From Nocardia rhamnosiphila NBRC 108938 (GTDB lineage Bacteria > Actinomycetota > Actinomycetes > Mycobacteriales > Mycobacteriaceae): a stretch of DNA of 64,000 bases. The stretch spans positions 248,001 through 312,000 of the forward strand of contig NZ_JOAJ01000010.1 of assembly GCF_000720425.1 (NCBI RefSeq), in the 5' to 3' direction. The translations under genes were made by a program, and so were the position numbers. The notes below the pieces were generated by a model. The model saw only the letters and a list, made by a program, of their open reading frames with translations. It did no database searches and was not told the DNA's origin. Of this stretch, positions 34,816 through 43,555 are shown piece by piece (positions within the stretch are counted from its first letter, which is position 1; the number at the start of each line of letters is the position of its first letter).

Positions 34816-35820
34816 CTACGGAGCCTTGCGCAACCAGTTACTCAATTCACTGGCTGAAACGATTCGCCTAAGCCCAGGAAGGAGTTCTTCGATCGCATGC
34901 GGTGATGCCACATAGGGCACAAATGTAGTGCATACTAACGGAATGATATTTCTGAATGACCCCATTACTGGAGGATTGACCTCATTGATAACTCGCTTCA
35001 TTTTAGATTCCCACATAACCGCATCTCCCTCCAAAGCGGTTCTAATATTACGAACCGATTGAAATGAACCGATCTCATAGTCTTCTGCGGCTATACCTAA
35101 AGTGGCTAAGAAATCGCCAGATTGAACGTTTCGTTCATCGAACAAGTTTATAGCATCTCTTGTTGTAGGGTCGACTTTAGTCAGAAGTGGGATACCGAAC
35201 TCATCAATATCCAACGTTGCCCCTTTGCCTATGCGGCGTAGCGCCGAATGGCATGCATGAATAAAGCCGGATAAATACAGTAATCTGCGCATGCTATCGA
35301 CTGCGGCTTTTGTCACCGGCAGAAAGAATTGGTCTTCTATGGGATGGAATCTCGGTGACAATCTTGTGCTACGCGATGCTATTGATTCGGCGATCAATCG
35401 GACATAATTGGCAGTCGATTTCACGCTGCCCGCAACGAGCTCAAGGGGCGTCCTTCGCAGATACCAACACCACTCAAATGGCGACATTGTCTCAGCGATC
35501 TCGAGTGCGAGATCAACTAGCCCTGAGTGTAAATTCAAGACGCATAGCCGAGCGCTTTCTTGCTGCGTTGGAAAACCGTCCAGGTGGGCGTTAATCGCTT
35601 CTTTGGCTATTTTTAGAATGCGTGGCTCATCTTTGGTTTCGTCTGCCTCCAGCAATTGCAGTCGTAGATGCCCCTCAATTAGGTCATCTGGAAGTATGTC
35701 TTGATTCCATGGATTGCTGTGCAATGCGGTCTCTCTCGTGTGTTGACCTGCGCTAGCAGAAGTGACTTGGGGCGCATCCTCGGGCAGCCGCAGAGCAGTC
35801 CGCGTAATCGGAGTCGCCAC
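34816..35820 (-). CDS. AT-rich orphan protein of unknown function
   Basis: 334 residues from a GTG at 35820; the upstream GGGTAGG is a weak ribosome-binding site. By eye the gene is far richer in A/T than its surroundings and uses codons that are rare in the rest of the window, a sign of recent transfer. Content: WNQDILPDDLIEGHLRLQLLEADE and long amphipathic helices (AVDSMRRLLYLSGFIHACHSALRRIG), no signal peptide, no recognised catalytic motif. It lies 225 bp downstream of the DUF6414-like gene on the same strand; a hairpin lies between them, so coupling is uncertain. I do not recognise the family. Confidence 0.72.
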   Translation of the reverse strand: MATPITRTALRLPEDAPQVTSASAGQHTRETALHSNPWNQDILPDDLIEGHLRLQLLEADETKDEPRILKIAKEAINAHLDGFPTQQESARLCVLNLHSGLVDLALEIAETMSPFEWCWYLRRTPLELVAGSVKSTANYVRLIAESIASRSTRLSPRFHPIEDQFFLPVTKAAVDSMRRLLYLSGFIHACHSALRRIGKGATLDIDEFGIPLLTKVDPTTRDAINLFDERNVQSGDFLATLGIAAEDYEIGSFQSVRNIRTALEGDAVMWESKMKRVINEVNPPVMGSFRNIIPLVCTTFVPYVASPHAIEELLPGLRRIVSASELSNWLRKAP

Positions 35821-35983
35821 GCCTACCCAGCGCTACGCTTCTGCGACGCAACAGCCCCAAGCGGCCCGGCTCGACAAACGGCCGGCCGCCTTCTGCTCCG
35901 GAGGGAGGTATAGGCCGTATCCCGGGATCTCTGACCCCGTCTGTTGAGGCCCGTCACCTGGCGATACGGTCTGGCACTATCCG

Positions 35984-36013
35984 CCTGAGTTCACGGTACT
36001 TGTGACACTCAGG
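35984..36013. terminator. Imperfect stem-loop between the two AT-rich genes
   Basis: CCTGAGT (35984-35990) pairs with ACTCAGG (36007-36013), continued by TCAC/GTGA with a one-base bulge. It lies about 33 bases beyond the DUF6414-like stop and may end its transcript or belong to the promoter of the next gene. Confidence 0.4.
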
Positions 36014-36045
36014 TGACATCGAGCCGTACCGAACGACCCCTTCGC

Positions 36046-37035
36046 CTAGGTGATACCAGGCCCCTCGCTACCTCGGTTTCGGACCGACCGAGGGACCACC
36101 CTGTAGACAGCGATCGGAACGACGGAGAACCCTGGAGCCTGCGCCATCTGTACCAGCCCGATGGCCGACATACCCTCCAAAAAGTTGTTCACAAATGCTG
36201 TTAGTTTCCCCCTATTGATCACGTTGTCCGCTTCCGTGAATTCGATAGGAACTGAGCTATCAGGGCCCTGAGCGTGATAGCCGATCGTGCCGACTACGGT
36301 CCACTCCTGAAGCCCTAGACCGTATCGCGCGAATAGCGTTTCGGGCTCGGCATCGAGATGCTGTCGGCCCTCTTGCAAGCGAATTGAAATGGAGGGGCCT
36401 TCTACGCCAGCGGGGTTCAGAAGCATCGACACGCCTTCGGGATAGACCCCTCGCATGATCTTGACCATCCCCCGGACGGTCTGTGTGCTTATTTCCACAT
36501 TATCGGGTATGTCGGGAATCGACTCGTCCAGGTCTTCCGACTTGGTAGTGTTCCGAGGTCGTCCGGCGCCCCTCTTACCGGGAGGACGCACCTGCACCTG
36601 CTGGTCAGGGTTCAGCAGATGCAATCCATTAGCCGCAGTGGCAAATCCGGCCATTGTTCGCGCAAAGTACCGAGGATCCACCAGTCGTCCAGGCGAGCTA
36701 ATTCGGACGATACTTCCTGGAGGGTAGTCCTTGCTCACCACTCCTGAGTCGAAGTTTTCCGCCAGGGAGAGAACTGTTGAGATGTCCTCTAAGTAGCCTT
36801 CGGCCTCCAAATCGCGCTCCATGGCAGGGAATAGAGCGTCGACGATATCCTTACGGTTCATCACATCGGACTCGCGCCCCGCGCCTACGAAGGCGAAGCT
36901 GCGTGAACCCAGTTGCCCGGAAGAGACTTTCTTATTTGATTCCTCCGTGGCTTCGGGGATTCCCTCATAGAGCTGACTTGCTAGCCCCTTGACCTTGTCG
37001 AGGTCGACATACAAATACTCGCGAAGCACATCCAT
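36046..37035 (-). CDS. DUF6414-like protein, possible defence-associated
   Basis: 329 residues from the ATG at 37035, with AAGGCGGA upstream. The opening MDVLREYLYVDLDKVKGLASQL followed by GIPEATEE is the hallmark I associate with DUF6414 proteins (a 'YLYLD..+v..l.SQl' start), which occur sporadically in bacteria and phages. Other segments: AFVGAGRESD, a charged linker RPPGKRGAGRPRNTTKSEDL that separates two halves (about 1-155 and 180-329), and EWTVVGTIGYHAQG. GC is lower than the backbone. It is patchily distributed and sits in a toxin-bearing island, so a role in phage or plasmid conflict is plausible but unproven. The family label is from memory. Confidence 0.65.
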   Translation of the reverse strand: MDVLREYLYVDLDKVKGLASQLYEGIPEATEESNKKVSSGQLGSRSFAFVGAGRESDVMNRKDIVDALFPAMERDLEAEGYLEDISTVLSLAENFDSGVVSKDYPPGSIVRISSPGRLVDPRYFARTMAGFATAANGLHLLNPDQQVQVRPPGKRGAGRPRNTTKSEDLDESIPDIPDNVEISTQTVRGMVKIMRGVYPEGVSMLLNPAGVEGPSISIRLQEGRQHLDAEPETLFARYGLGLQEWTVVGTIGYHAQGPDSSVPIEFTEADNVINRGKLTAFVNNFLEGMSAIGLVQMAQAPGFSVVPIAVYRVVPRSVRNRGSEGPGIT

Positions 37036-37698
37036 GAGTCCGCCTTAGCATCGAGGGTGGGGTGTGTTCACCTCCGTGCAGCTACATCGCCTCACCGAGA
37101 AGCTTTGCTACAGCAGTCCTGTGGTGCTTCGCTACGGGTTCTGTGAGGTGGCCCTGTGGGGTGGTGGTTTGCGCATTGGTGGGGCTGGCTACCCGCCTGC
37201 CCGATAAGGCCTGCCCTTCTCGCGTAGAGGCTCCGGGGTCAAGGGTGGCGAATGACATCAGCGAAGCTGACGCCGTAGGCGGCCTTGAAGCTGGAGGGGC
37301 GCGGGAACACAATGCAGGCCACCAGTCAGCAGGGCCACGCGGCCGGAGGTCGCGCACATACCGCCTCGAGAACTGGTCGATTCATGTGTTCGGCAACTCG
37401 GTGGGACCGGACCACGGCCAGTCATCCCGGGCGTTGCCGGCCGATTCGTGCTCGGGCTGCGGGAGACCAAGTCGGGTACGGCTCTCGTCGTGCCCACACT
37501 TCTCGGTTATCGAAACCAACCATGTCGGGTCGGAAGCGGGTGGTGCTGGCGTGCCGCCGACGCGCCGGTGGGGCCGCCCGCGTAGCCAGGTCCCGCCGTA
37601 GCGTGGCGGCGGCGCGCAGGCGCCGCCGCTCTTGATCCTGTATGGCGAAATTCGGCAACCACTCGCGGAACGTGATGTGCCCCGGAAGAATCGAGAGT
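37036..37698. other. Island segment without a supported gene
   Basis: About 660 bases between the DUF6414-like gene and the methyltransferase-like gene. No frame carries a domain or good start. A GC-rich hairpin at 37606-37629 (arms GCGGCGGCGC / GCGCCGCCGC) is followed by tcttgatcc and may be a terminator. Confidence 0.45.
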
Positions 37699-38343
37699 AT
37701 GACTGGTCTCGTGCTGACGCCTGAACGTCGAACCGCGCTGGCCGCGTTGCTCGACGACGGGCCACGGTTGACGGAGGAGTATCCGAAGGTCGCCGAGTAC
37801 CTGGATACCGCGCCCATGCTGTCGGGCACCGGGAACCCGGAAGCTGACGCAGCGTTCGATCTGCGGTTCGTGCACTTCATGACCGGCGGTTCCACGGAGT
37901 TCGGCAATCCGTACTGGGAGATCGTCGGCCCTGCCGTTGGAAACGATGGCGAGCGCAGGGTGGTCAACGGCGGAAGCGCCAATGGCAGCGTTCGACTGGG
38001 GTTTGTGCGGACCATCCTCCAGGCCGCCTACGCCTACGCGATTCCCTCCCCCGAGACCCTGGACTGGGTGAAGACATTCAGCGAAGGGCGGACAGTGGTG
38101 GAACTGGGCGCTGGCCGTGGGTACTGGGCGCGACTACTGGCAAACCAGGGCGTGACAGTGAAGGCGTTCGATTCCGAGCCACCGGACACCACCGCAAACC
38201 CATCTTTCCCGTATACCCCGGGCCAACCCGCGGTCTGGTTCCCGGTCGGAGGTCTCGACGAGTTCACCGCCGAGCTCGATGAGGACTCGGTGTTGTTCCT
38301 GTGCTGGCCGACCACCTCTATGGGCAGCCTCCCTATCCGTTGA
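37699..38343 (+). pseudogene. Methyltransferase-like protein, C-terminally truncated
   Basis: 214 residues from the ATG at 37699 (MTGLVLTPERRTALAALLDD) with GAGAG upstream. The SAM-binding-like segment is TVVELGAGRGYWARLLANQGV with VKAFDSE after it. The frame reaches DSVLFLCWPTTSMGSLPIR and stops abruptly; the fold normally needs another 60-100 residues after the LFLCWP strand. The stop overlaps the 3' end of the convergent Rpn-type remnant, so a deletion or rearrangement probably joined two broken genes. It could retain a partial fold but is likely inactive. Confidence 0.6.
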
Positions 38344-38725
38344 ACACCTGTTCGAGGGTGTCGGCCGTGACGGAGCAACGGAACCAGGTGCGGATCTGTT
38401 CGGGGCTGCCGGCCTCGACCTTCTCGATCACTGCCCCGGGAAGCGGCCCGAACTTGATATCGAGGAGATCGACCAGGGCCTCGGTTCGGGCGCGGGCCGC
38501 ACCACGGGCTTCACCGCGGGCTTCACCTTCGGCGCGGAGCCGTTCGGCGGTTGTCATCAATGCCTCCTCGGCTCGCGGACCCCGGTTGCAGGACCAGTTG
38601 GCTCCAGTCGATCGGACGGGTGATGTTATCCGGTGCGCGGAACGCAATTCGGAAGCGGCATCCGCTGGGCGGCTGAGGACGTGACGGAAGTAGGCGTCGT
38701 GCGGGTTCGAGGGATCGGCGGGCAC
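38333..38725 (-). pseudogene. Rpn-type nuclease/transposase remnant with internal deletion
   Basis: 130 residues from a GTG at 38725. The start VPADPSNPHDAYFRHVLSRP is the typical opening of Rpn (recombination-promoting nuclease) proteins; the end, with RLRAEGEARGEARGAARA then LLDIKFGPLP and IRTWF, is their typical tail. The 150-200 residues between, containing the PD-(D/E)XK catalytic core, are missing, replaced by about 30 residues of unrelated sequence, yet the frame is still open. Full-length relatives are about 300 residues. Inactive as a nuclease. It marks the right edge of the accessory island. Confidence 0.65.
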
Positions 38726-38780
38726 GGCCGCGAAACTACCGGAAGGGCCGACACCTGGGATGTGCGGCAACGGCGAAAAC

Positions 38781-38816
38781 GAAGGCGCCCCGGACCTTTC
38801 GGTCCGGGGCGCCTTC
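38781..38816. terminator. Perfect 16-bp terminator at the right island border
   Basis: Arms GAAGGCGCCCCGGACC (38781-38796) and 38801-38816 pair perfectly around TTTC. It lies 16 bp beyond the stop of the minus-strand pgfA gene and is its transcription terminator. Confidence 0.85.
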
Positions 38817-38831
38817 GCTGTGCTCGTACGC

Positions 38832-40007
38832 TCAGAGGTTCTTCGGGAGCTTGATGGTCTCCGTCGGAGCGTCCGCGTTACCCGTGCGGGGCAGCGTGGT
38901 GGTCGGGGCGTCGGCCGATGCGGCGGACGACGAGCCACCGGTGGGGCGCCGGGCCGGGCCGGTGGGACGGGCCGGCTGTCCGCCGCGACCGCCGGTCAGG
39001 CCGAGCGCGATTCCGGCGATCAGCGCGAGGACGCCGAGGATGCCGAAGACGATCGGCAGGACCCGGCCGAACAGCGACAGCTTGTCGATATTGTCCTTGG
39101 CCACGGCGAGCTGGGATTCCACGGTGTCGGTATCGAAGACCATATTGGCCTTGAGCGCGGGGACCTCCACCTTGTCGGCGGTGCGGCTGTAGAAGATGTT
39201 GAGCTGTTCGCCGCCCTTGACGATGGTGCCGGTCTCCGGCTCGACCCAGACGTCGCGGGTGTTGCCGTAGAAGCGGTACATGGTGACCGGTTCCTCGCCG
39301 CCCTCGACGCCCCACTTGGCGGCGGGCAGTTCCAGTTTGTTGGTCGGCGCCTTGGAGACGTCGGCCAGCTTGGTCACCGGGACCTGCTGCCGGAAGTGGT
39401 AGACCTTGGTGCCGTTGATCTCGGTCTCTTCCTGGAACACCATGTCGGTGGTGGTCCGGGCGAGCACGTCGAAGTACGGGTAGGTCTTCTGCTCGGTGCC
39501 GATCGGGAACCGGTACTGCAGGCCCGTGTGCTGCACCGGGTCCGCGAGCGCCTCGCCCTTGGAGTTCGTGGTGATCGCGATCGACCCGTTGGGGTCGGCG
39601 GCCACCGGCTCACCGGTCACGCGGTCGATGGTGACCCGGTCGACGTAGGCGGTCAGCACGCCGGTGTCGCCGGATTTGTCGATCCGGCGCAGGGTGTTAC
39701 CGGCCTGGATGGTCATCTCGTCGGCATCGGAGGGATCCTCGACGGTGAGGAACCGCTGGGAGACCAGCGGTACGTTCTTGTTGACCTCGGCCGAGCGCCC
39801 CTCGGCCGTCAGCGACGAGGAATCCAGGACCAGGCTCTCCTGGTCCTTCTGATTGACCGCGACGGTGGTGATCTCGAGGTCGAGAGGAGTCTTGGCCATC
39901 TTGCTGACGGTGTAGGTGGGGATCATCAGCGCGGCGACGATAAGCAGCGCGCCGAGACCCACGAGCACGCAGGCAACCGTCCTTCTGGTTCCGGCACTCA
40001 GTGCCAT
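38832..40007 (-). CDS. pgfA: DUF3068 membrane protein, PgfA homologue
   Basis: 391 residues from the ATG at 40007 with GAGGAG upstream. One N-terminal helix (about 9-31, ACVLVGLGALLIVAALMI), a large exported beta-rich domain (for example DRVTIDRVTGEPVAADPNG and YRFYGNTRDVWVEPETGTI), a second helix (about 310-336) and a Pro/Ser-rich tail. This is the DUF3068 layout of M. tuberculosis Rv0227c / MSMEG_0317, described as PgfA, which works with MmpL3 in trehalose-monomycolate traffic and polar growth; corynebacterial homologues affect lipoarabinomannan maturation. It is divergent from tmaT, another mycolate-export gene. Confidence 0.9.
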   Translation of the reverse strand: MALSAGTRRTVACVLVGLGALLIVAALMIPTYTVSKMAKTPLDLEITTVAVNQKDQESLVLDSSSLTAEGRSAEVNKNVPLVSQRFLTVEDPSDADEMTIQAGNTLRRIDKSGDTGVLTAYVDRVTIDRVTGEPVAADPNGSIAITTNSKGEALADPVQHTGLQYRFPIGTEQKTYPYFDVLARTTTDMVFQEETEINGTKVYHFRQQVPVTKLADVSKAPTNKLELPAAKWGVEGGEEPVTMYRFYGNTRDVWVEPETGTIVKGGEQLNIFYSRTADKVEVPALKANMVFDTDTVESQLAVAKDNIDKLSLFGRVLPIVFGILGVLALIAGIALGLTGGRGGQPARPTGPARRPTGGSSSAASADAPTTTLPRTGNADAPTETIKLPKNL

Positions 40008-40209
40008 GCAAACTCTCCTCGTCGTAGAACACAGGTCGTTCCGCGGGTACAGCGGGGCGCCGCGGCACTCGTGAGCCCTGACACTAACAGCCTGGAGGTT
40101 ACCCAGGGGTTGGCGAGGCCGGAATCCGACCGAAAACGGGGGGAGTCTAACCCGCATTGTGAAATACCGGCTTCCTACGAACACAGAAGGCCCGGCAGAC
40201 TGGTACCCG

Positions 40210-41445
40210 ATGACGACCACCCCGACCACCGATACCGGCCCCTGGCGCCTCGCCGACCAGGCGGAACGCCGGGCCGCACCCGGTCCCGGCCCGGCTCCCG
40301 CGGGCACGTCGCCGGTACCCGTCGGGCGTCAGCGGGGCTTTCTTCCCGCGCTCGAGGGGATGCGGGGCCTGGCCGCCCTCGGTGTACTGCTCACCCATGT
40401 CGCCTTCCAGACGGGTGCCACCGGTATTCCCGCGCTCGGCCGCCTGCTGGAACGCTTCGATATGGCGGTCGCGGTGTTCTTCGCGCTGTCCGGTTTCCTG
40501 CTGTGGCGCCCGCACGCGCTCGCCGCCCGCGGCCTCGGCGACGCCCCCGGTCTCGGCTACTACCTGCGTCACCGGGTGGCCCGGATCGTTCCCGCCTACT
40601 GGGTCGTGGTGTGCGCTGTGCTGATCCTGGTCCCGGCCGCCGCCGGTACCGCCGGGCTGCAGGTGTGGATCTCCAACCTGCTGCTCCTCCAGGTTTTCGT
40701 ACCGCTCACGCTGACCGACGGGCTCACCCAGATGTGGAGTCTGTCGGTCGAGGTGGCCTTTTATATCTCGCTGCCGCTGCTGGCCTGGCTGCTGCACGGA
40801 TTGCGGGGCCGCGCGGCCGCGGCACGGGTACCGGCCGTCCTGACGCTCGGGCTGGTCTTCCTCGGCTGGAACTTCCTCCCGGTACCGACCCCGGATGCCA
40901 TCCACGCCGACAACTGGTTGCCCGCCTATATCCCCTGGTTCGCGGGCGGCATGCTGCTCGCCGAGCTGGCCTGCGACGACCGGCGGCGAGCACGCCTGCG
41001 GCTGCTGGGCAACCAGCGGTTGATGTGGGCGATCGCCGCCGCCGCGTTCGTGGCATCGGCGACCCGCCTGGGCGGAGTCGCGGGGCTGACCCGGGCCGAA
41101 CCCTGGCAGTACGCCGCGAAGATGGGCCTCGGCGCGGTGATCGGGTTCGCCCTGCTGGCGCCGCTGGTGCTGGGACCGCCCGATAAACCGCATCGCTGGC
41201 TGACCGCGGCGCCGGTCGCGATGGCGGGCCGCTGGTCCTACGGGATCTTCATCTGGCACCTCGCCGTGCTGTCGGTGATCTTCCCGGTATTCGGCATCCT
41301 GCCGTTCAACGGCAATTTCGGGGTGGTGCTGGTACTGACGGTGGCGTTCACCCTGCCGATCGCCGCGGCGAGTCACGCCCTGGTGGAGGAGCCGTGCCGG
41401 CAGTGGGCGCGGCGGCGGGACCGGCCGCGCGCCGCGAAAGCCTGA
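40210..41445 (+). CDS. tmaT: Membrane acyltransferase TmaT (acyltransferase-3 family)
   Basis: 411 residues from the ATG at 40210; a GTG at 40159 would add 17 residues and neither start has a strong ribosome-binding site. Acyltransferase-3 fold: FLPALEGMRGLAALGVLLTHVAF holds the catalytic-type Arg52 and His63, followed by about ten membrane helices, MWSLSVEVAFYISLPLLAW, and a last EEPCRQWARRR. Homologues of Rv0228 (TmaT) acetylate trehalose monomycolate before MmpL3 export in corynebacteria. Divergent pairing with pgfA supports that role. Confidence 0.88.
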   Translation: MTTTPTTDTGPWRLADQAERRAAPGPGPAPAGTSPVPVGRQRGFLPALEGMRGLAALGVLLTHVAFQTGATGIPALGRLLERFDMAVAVFFALSGFLLWRPHALAARGLGDAPGLGYYLRHRVARIVPAYWVVVCAVLILVPAAAGTAGLQVWISNLLLLQVFVPLTLTDGLTQMWSLSVEVAFYISLPLLAWLLHGLRGRAAAARVPAVLTLGLVFLGWNFLPVPTPDAIHADNWLPAYIPWFAGGMLLAELACDDRRRARLRLLGNQRLMWAIAAAAFVASATRLGGVAGLTRAEPWQYAAKMGLGAVIGFALLAPLVLGPPDKPHRWLTAAPVAMAGRWSYGIFIWHLAVLSVIFPVFGILPFNGNFGVVLVLTVAFTLPIAAASHALVEEPCRQWARRRDRPRAAKA

Positions 41446-41454
41446 TCCGCCGGC

Positions 41455-42651
41455 TCAGCAGTCGCAACCGCAGCCGTCACAGCAGCAACCGTCACCGCAG
41501 CAGCCGCCGCAGTCACTGCAGCAGCCGCCGCACTCGCAGCAATTACCGCAACCGTCGCAGGTACACCCCCGCCCGGCCCAGGACTCCTTCTGTTCGCCGC
41601 TGCACGGCCGGGTGTGCTCGGCACAGCAGGCATATCCGGTGCAGTACTGGGTGCAGATCAGCTGGATCGACTCGGCGACCCCCGGCCGCCGCGGGCCCGC
41701 GGGCGCCTGCGGGTCGATGAGGCGGATACCGGCCGGGTTCTTCCGGGTGGCATCGGTGGGCGGCGGCGCGACGGCGTGGCCGAGCCGGCGCAGGGCGGTG
41801 GTGAGCGGATCGAGTAGCGCCCAGCGCAGCGTCGGCAGACCGCTCAGGTCGGCGGTCCCCAGCGACGACCGCAGCGAACGATGGGATTCCCGGACGAGCG
41901 CGTAGGCCTCGGCCCGCGTGGTGCCGGTGGCGGTGAGCGGGTTGAAACGATCCGCGGCGGCGTCGGCGTGATAGTCGGTGAGCGCGTCGGCCAGATGCGC
42001 GATCCGGCCGAACTCGTCTCCCGCGGTGCGCAACGCCGCCACATTCTCCGGGCGATCGGCCAGTACCGCGGTATGGGCGAAGAACTCCGCGGCGCAGCGA
42101 CGGCTGGCGCGGGTCAGTTCGTCGAGGGCGGCCGCACCCGCCGCACCCGCCGGACCGGCCCCGGCGGCGACCCGGCGTTCGGCGCCCGCCTGGGCCTCGA
42201 TGGCCGCCACCAGCGGAGCGATATCCAAACCGATGGCCGCGGCCCGGGCGTGCGCGCCCGCCGACCAGCCGCTCGCGATCCGCCGCATGGGACGGTGCAG
42301 CCGGGGGCGGGTGTCGCCGTCGTCGATATGGTCGGCGACCTTGGCGGAACCGAGCAGCAGGGATGCCGCGGCGGCGAGCTGGACCGGCGCCGAGGCGCCG
42401 ACGGGAACCCGTGCGGTGCGCATTCCGCGCAACGGGCACGGTCCCGCGGTGCGGCGCGCGGCGGGTGCCACGGCCTGGGCCTCGGTCAGCACCGCGAGCA
42501 CCACCGCGTCGGTATTGGTCGCACTCCGGGCCAGCTGTCCGTGCCCGTCGCGTAGCCCCAGGCACAGGCCGCACATATGGGCCTGCCAGAGCTGTGGGTC
42601 CACCCCGTATTTCGCGGCGCCGTGCCGGCACGGCCGCAACATTCCGAACAC
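41455..42651 (-). CDS. DUF5685 protein with a cysteine-packed C-terminal tail
   Basis: 398 residues from the GTG at 42651 (VFGMLRPCRHG), chosen because GGGAGGG lies 5 bases upstream. The N-terminal part matches DUF5685: CRHGAAKYG, HMCGLCLGLRDGHGQ, AGPCPLRGMRTA, then a long helical domain. The final 66 residues hold 22 cysteines, 17 of them in the last 36 residues (motifs CTCDGCGNCCECGG, CCSDCGGCCGDG). Such density suggests metal binding (zinc, copper or Fe-S) or a modified peptide tail. No signal peptide, so it is presumably cytosolic. Function unknown. It is convergent with tmaT, 9 bp from its stop. Confidence 0.82.
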   Translation of the reverse strand: MFGMLRPCRHGAAKYGVDPQLWQAHMCGLCLGLRDGHGQLARSATNTDAVVLAVLTEAQAVAPAARRTAGPCPLRGMRTARVPVGASAPVQLAAAASLLLGSAKVADHIDDGDTRPRLHRPMRRIASGWSAGAHARAAAIGLDIAPLVAAIEAQAGAERRVAAGAGPAGAAGAAALDELTRASRRCAAEFFAHTAVLADRPENVAALRTAGDEFGRIAHLADALTDYHADAAADRFNPLTATGTTRAEAYALVRESHRSLRSSLGTADLSGLPTLRWALLDPLTTALRRLGHAVAPPPTDATRKNPAGIRLIDPQAPAGPRRPGVAESIQLICTQYCTGYACCAEHTRPCSGEQKESWAGRGCTCDGCGNCCECGGCCSDCGGCCGDGCCCDGCGCDC

Positions 42652-42762
42652 TGTGCCCTCCCGGCCGGATGCGTCCTCCGCGACATCCGTTGCGCGCATC
42701 GAAAATACGGAGCGCGCGGGCCCCGCGCAACCGGGAAAGCGCCACTGAGCGGGCGATACGAA

Positions 42763-43395
42763 CTATTCGGGCATCTCGCCCGTCTCCGCGGCGTCCGCCG
42801 CGCCGGGTTTGCGGCCGGCCAAACCACGCCAGGCCAGCGCGTCGAGCAGATCCACGGCCTCGGCCACATCGATGCGGCCGGCGGCGACGGAATCGGCGAT
42901 GGCCTCCCCCGCACCGATCACCGCGACGGCGACGATATCGAAGTTGGTCCCGGGCTCGGCGTGCTTGGCGCTGGACTCCAGCAGCTTGGCGGTCAGCTCG
43001 ATGACCCGCTCCCGGGCGTTCTCGATCTCCGAGGCGAAGGCCTGCTGCCCGAGCGCCTGGCGATAGAGGACCTGCCAGGAGTTGCGGTGGGCATCGACGA
43101 AACCGAGGAAACCCTCGAGCGCGGTGCGCAATTGCTCGTGTGGGCTGAGCAGCGGGTTGCCGGCGGGTGCGACCGATTCGAGGAAGCGCAGGCCCTCCCG
43201 CTGGATACAGGCGCGGAACAGTTCGTCCTTGGAGCCGTAGTAGAGGTACAGCATCGGCTTGGAGATCTCGGCTTCGGCGGCGATGGCGTCCATGGAGGTT
43301 TCGTGGAAGCCCTTGCGCGAGAAGACCTCGACCGCGGCATCGAGCATCTGCTGCTCGCGCACCGCTCTCGGAAGCCTTTTCGTACCGCCCGCCAT
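42763..43395 (-). CDS. TetR regulator, probable repressor of the fadA2/fabG4/htdX module
   Basis: 210 residues from the ATG at 43395, with GTAGGAG just upstream (a GTG one codon earlier is too close). The HTH is at about 34-55 (SMDAIAAEAEISKPMLYLYYGS) and the C-terminal domain is helical. Upstream, 43423-43442 matches the perfect fadA2/fabG4 operator at 16 of 20 positions. This implies autoregulation and control of the fatty-acid genes 17 kb away. In M. tuberculosis the counterpart Rv0238 sits near the same genes. Confidence 0.88.
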   Translation of the reverse strand: MAGGTKRLPRAVREQQMLDAAVEVFSRKGFHETSMDAIAAEAEISKPMLYLYYGSKDELFRACIQREGLRFLESVAPAGNPLLSPHEQLRTALEGFLGFVDAHRNSWQVLYRQALGQQAFASEIENARERVIELTAKLLESSAKHAEPGTNFDIVAVAVIGAGEAIADSVAAGRIDVAEAVDLLDALAWRGLAGRKPGAADAAETGEMPE

Positions 43396-43422
43396 CACGT
43401 CTCCTACCGCAGTGAGCCCATT

Positions 43423-43442
43423 ATATTACTCCAAAGTAAGTT
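43423..43442. promoter_or_regulatory. Autoregulatory TetR operator
   Basis: Reads TTACTCC-AAAGTAA in its core, and 16 of 20 bases equal the perfect palindrome at 26434-26453. It begins 28 bp upstream of the TetR start codon. Confidence 0.75.
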
Positions 43443-43555
43443 CCCCAGGATCGGAACCACCGGCCGCGATACCCGCGCGCCGGTGTTCTTCCGGTAGGCG
43501 GCCGGAAACCCCGGCCCGTCATTCCGGGGCCGGACCCGTGGCCCGGCCCGGACCG

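Noticed and set aside
28790..38780. Prophage or complete integrative element
   Set aside because: No integrase, capsid, terminase, portal, relaxase or replication gene is visible; only accessory genes and debris, so I call it an island.
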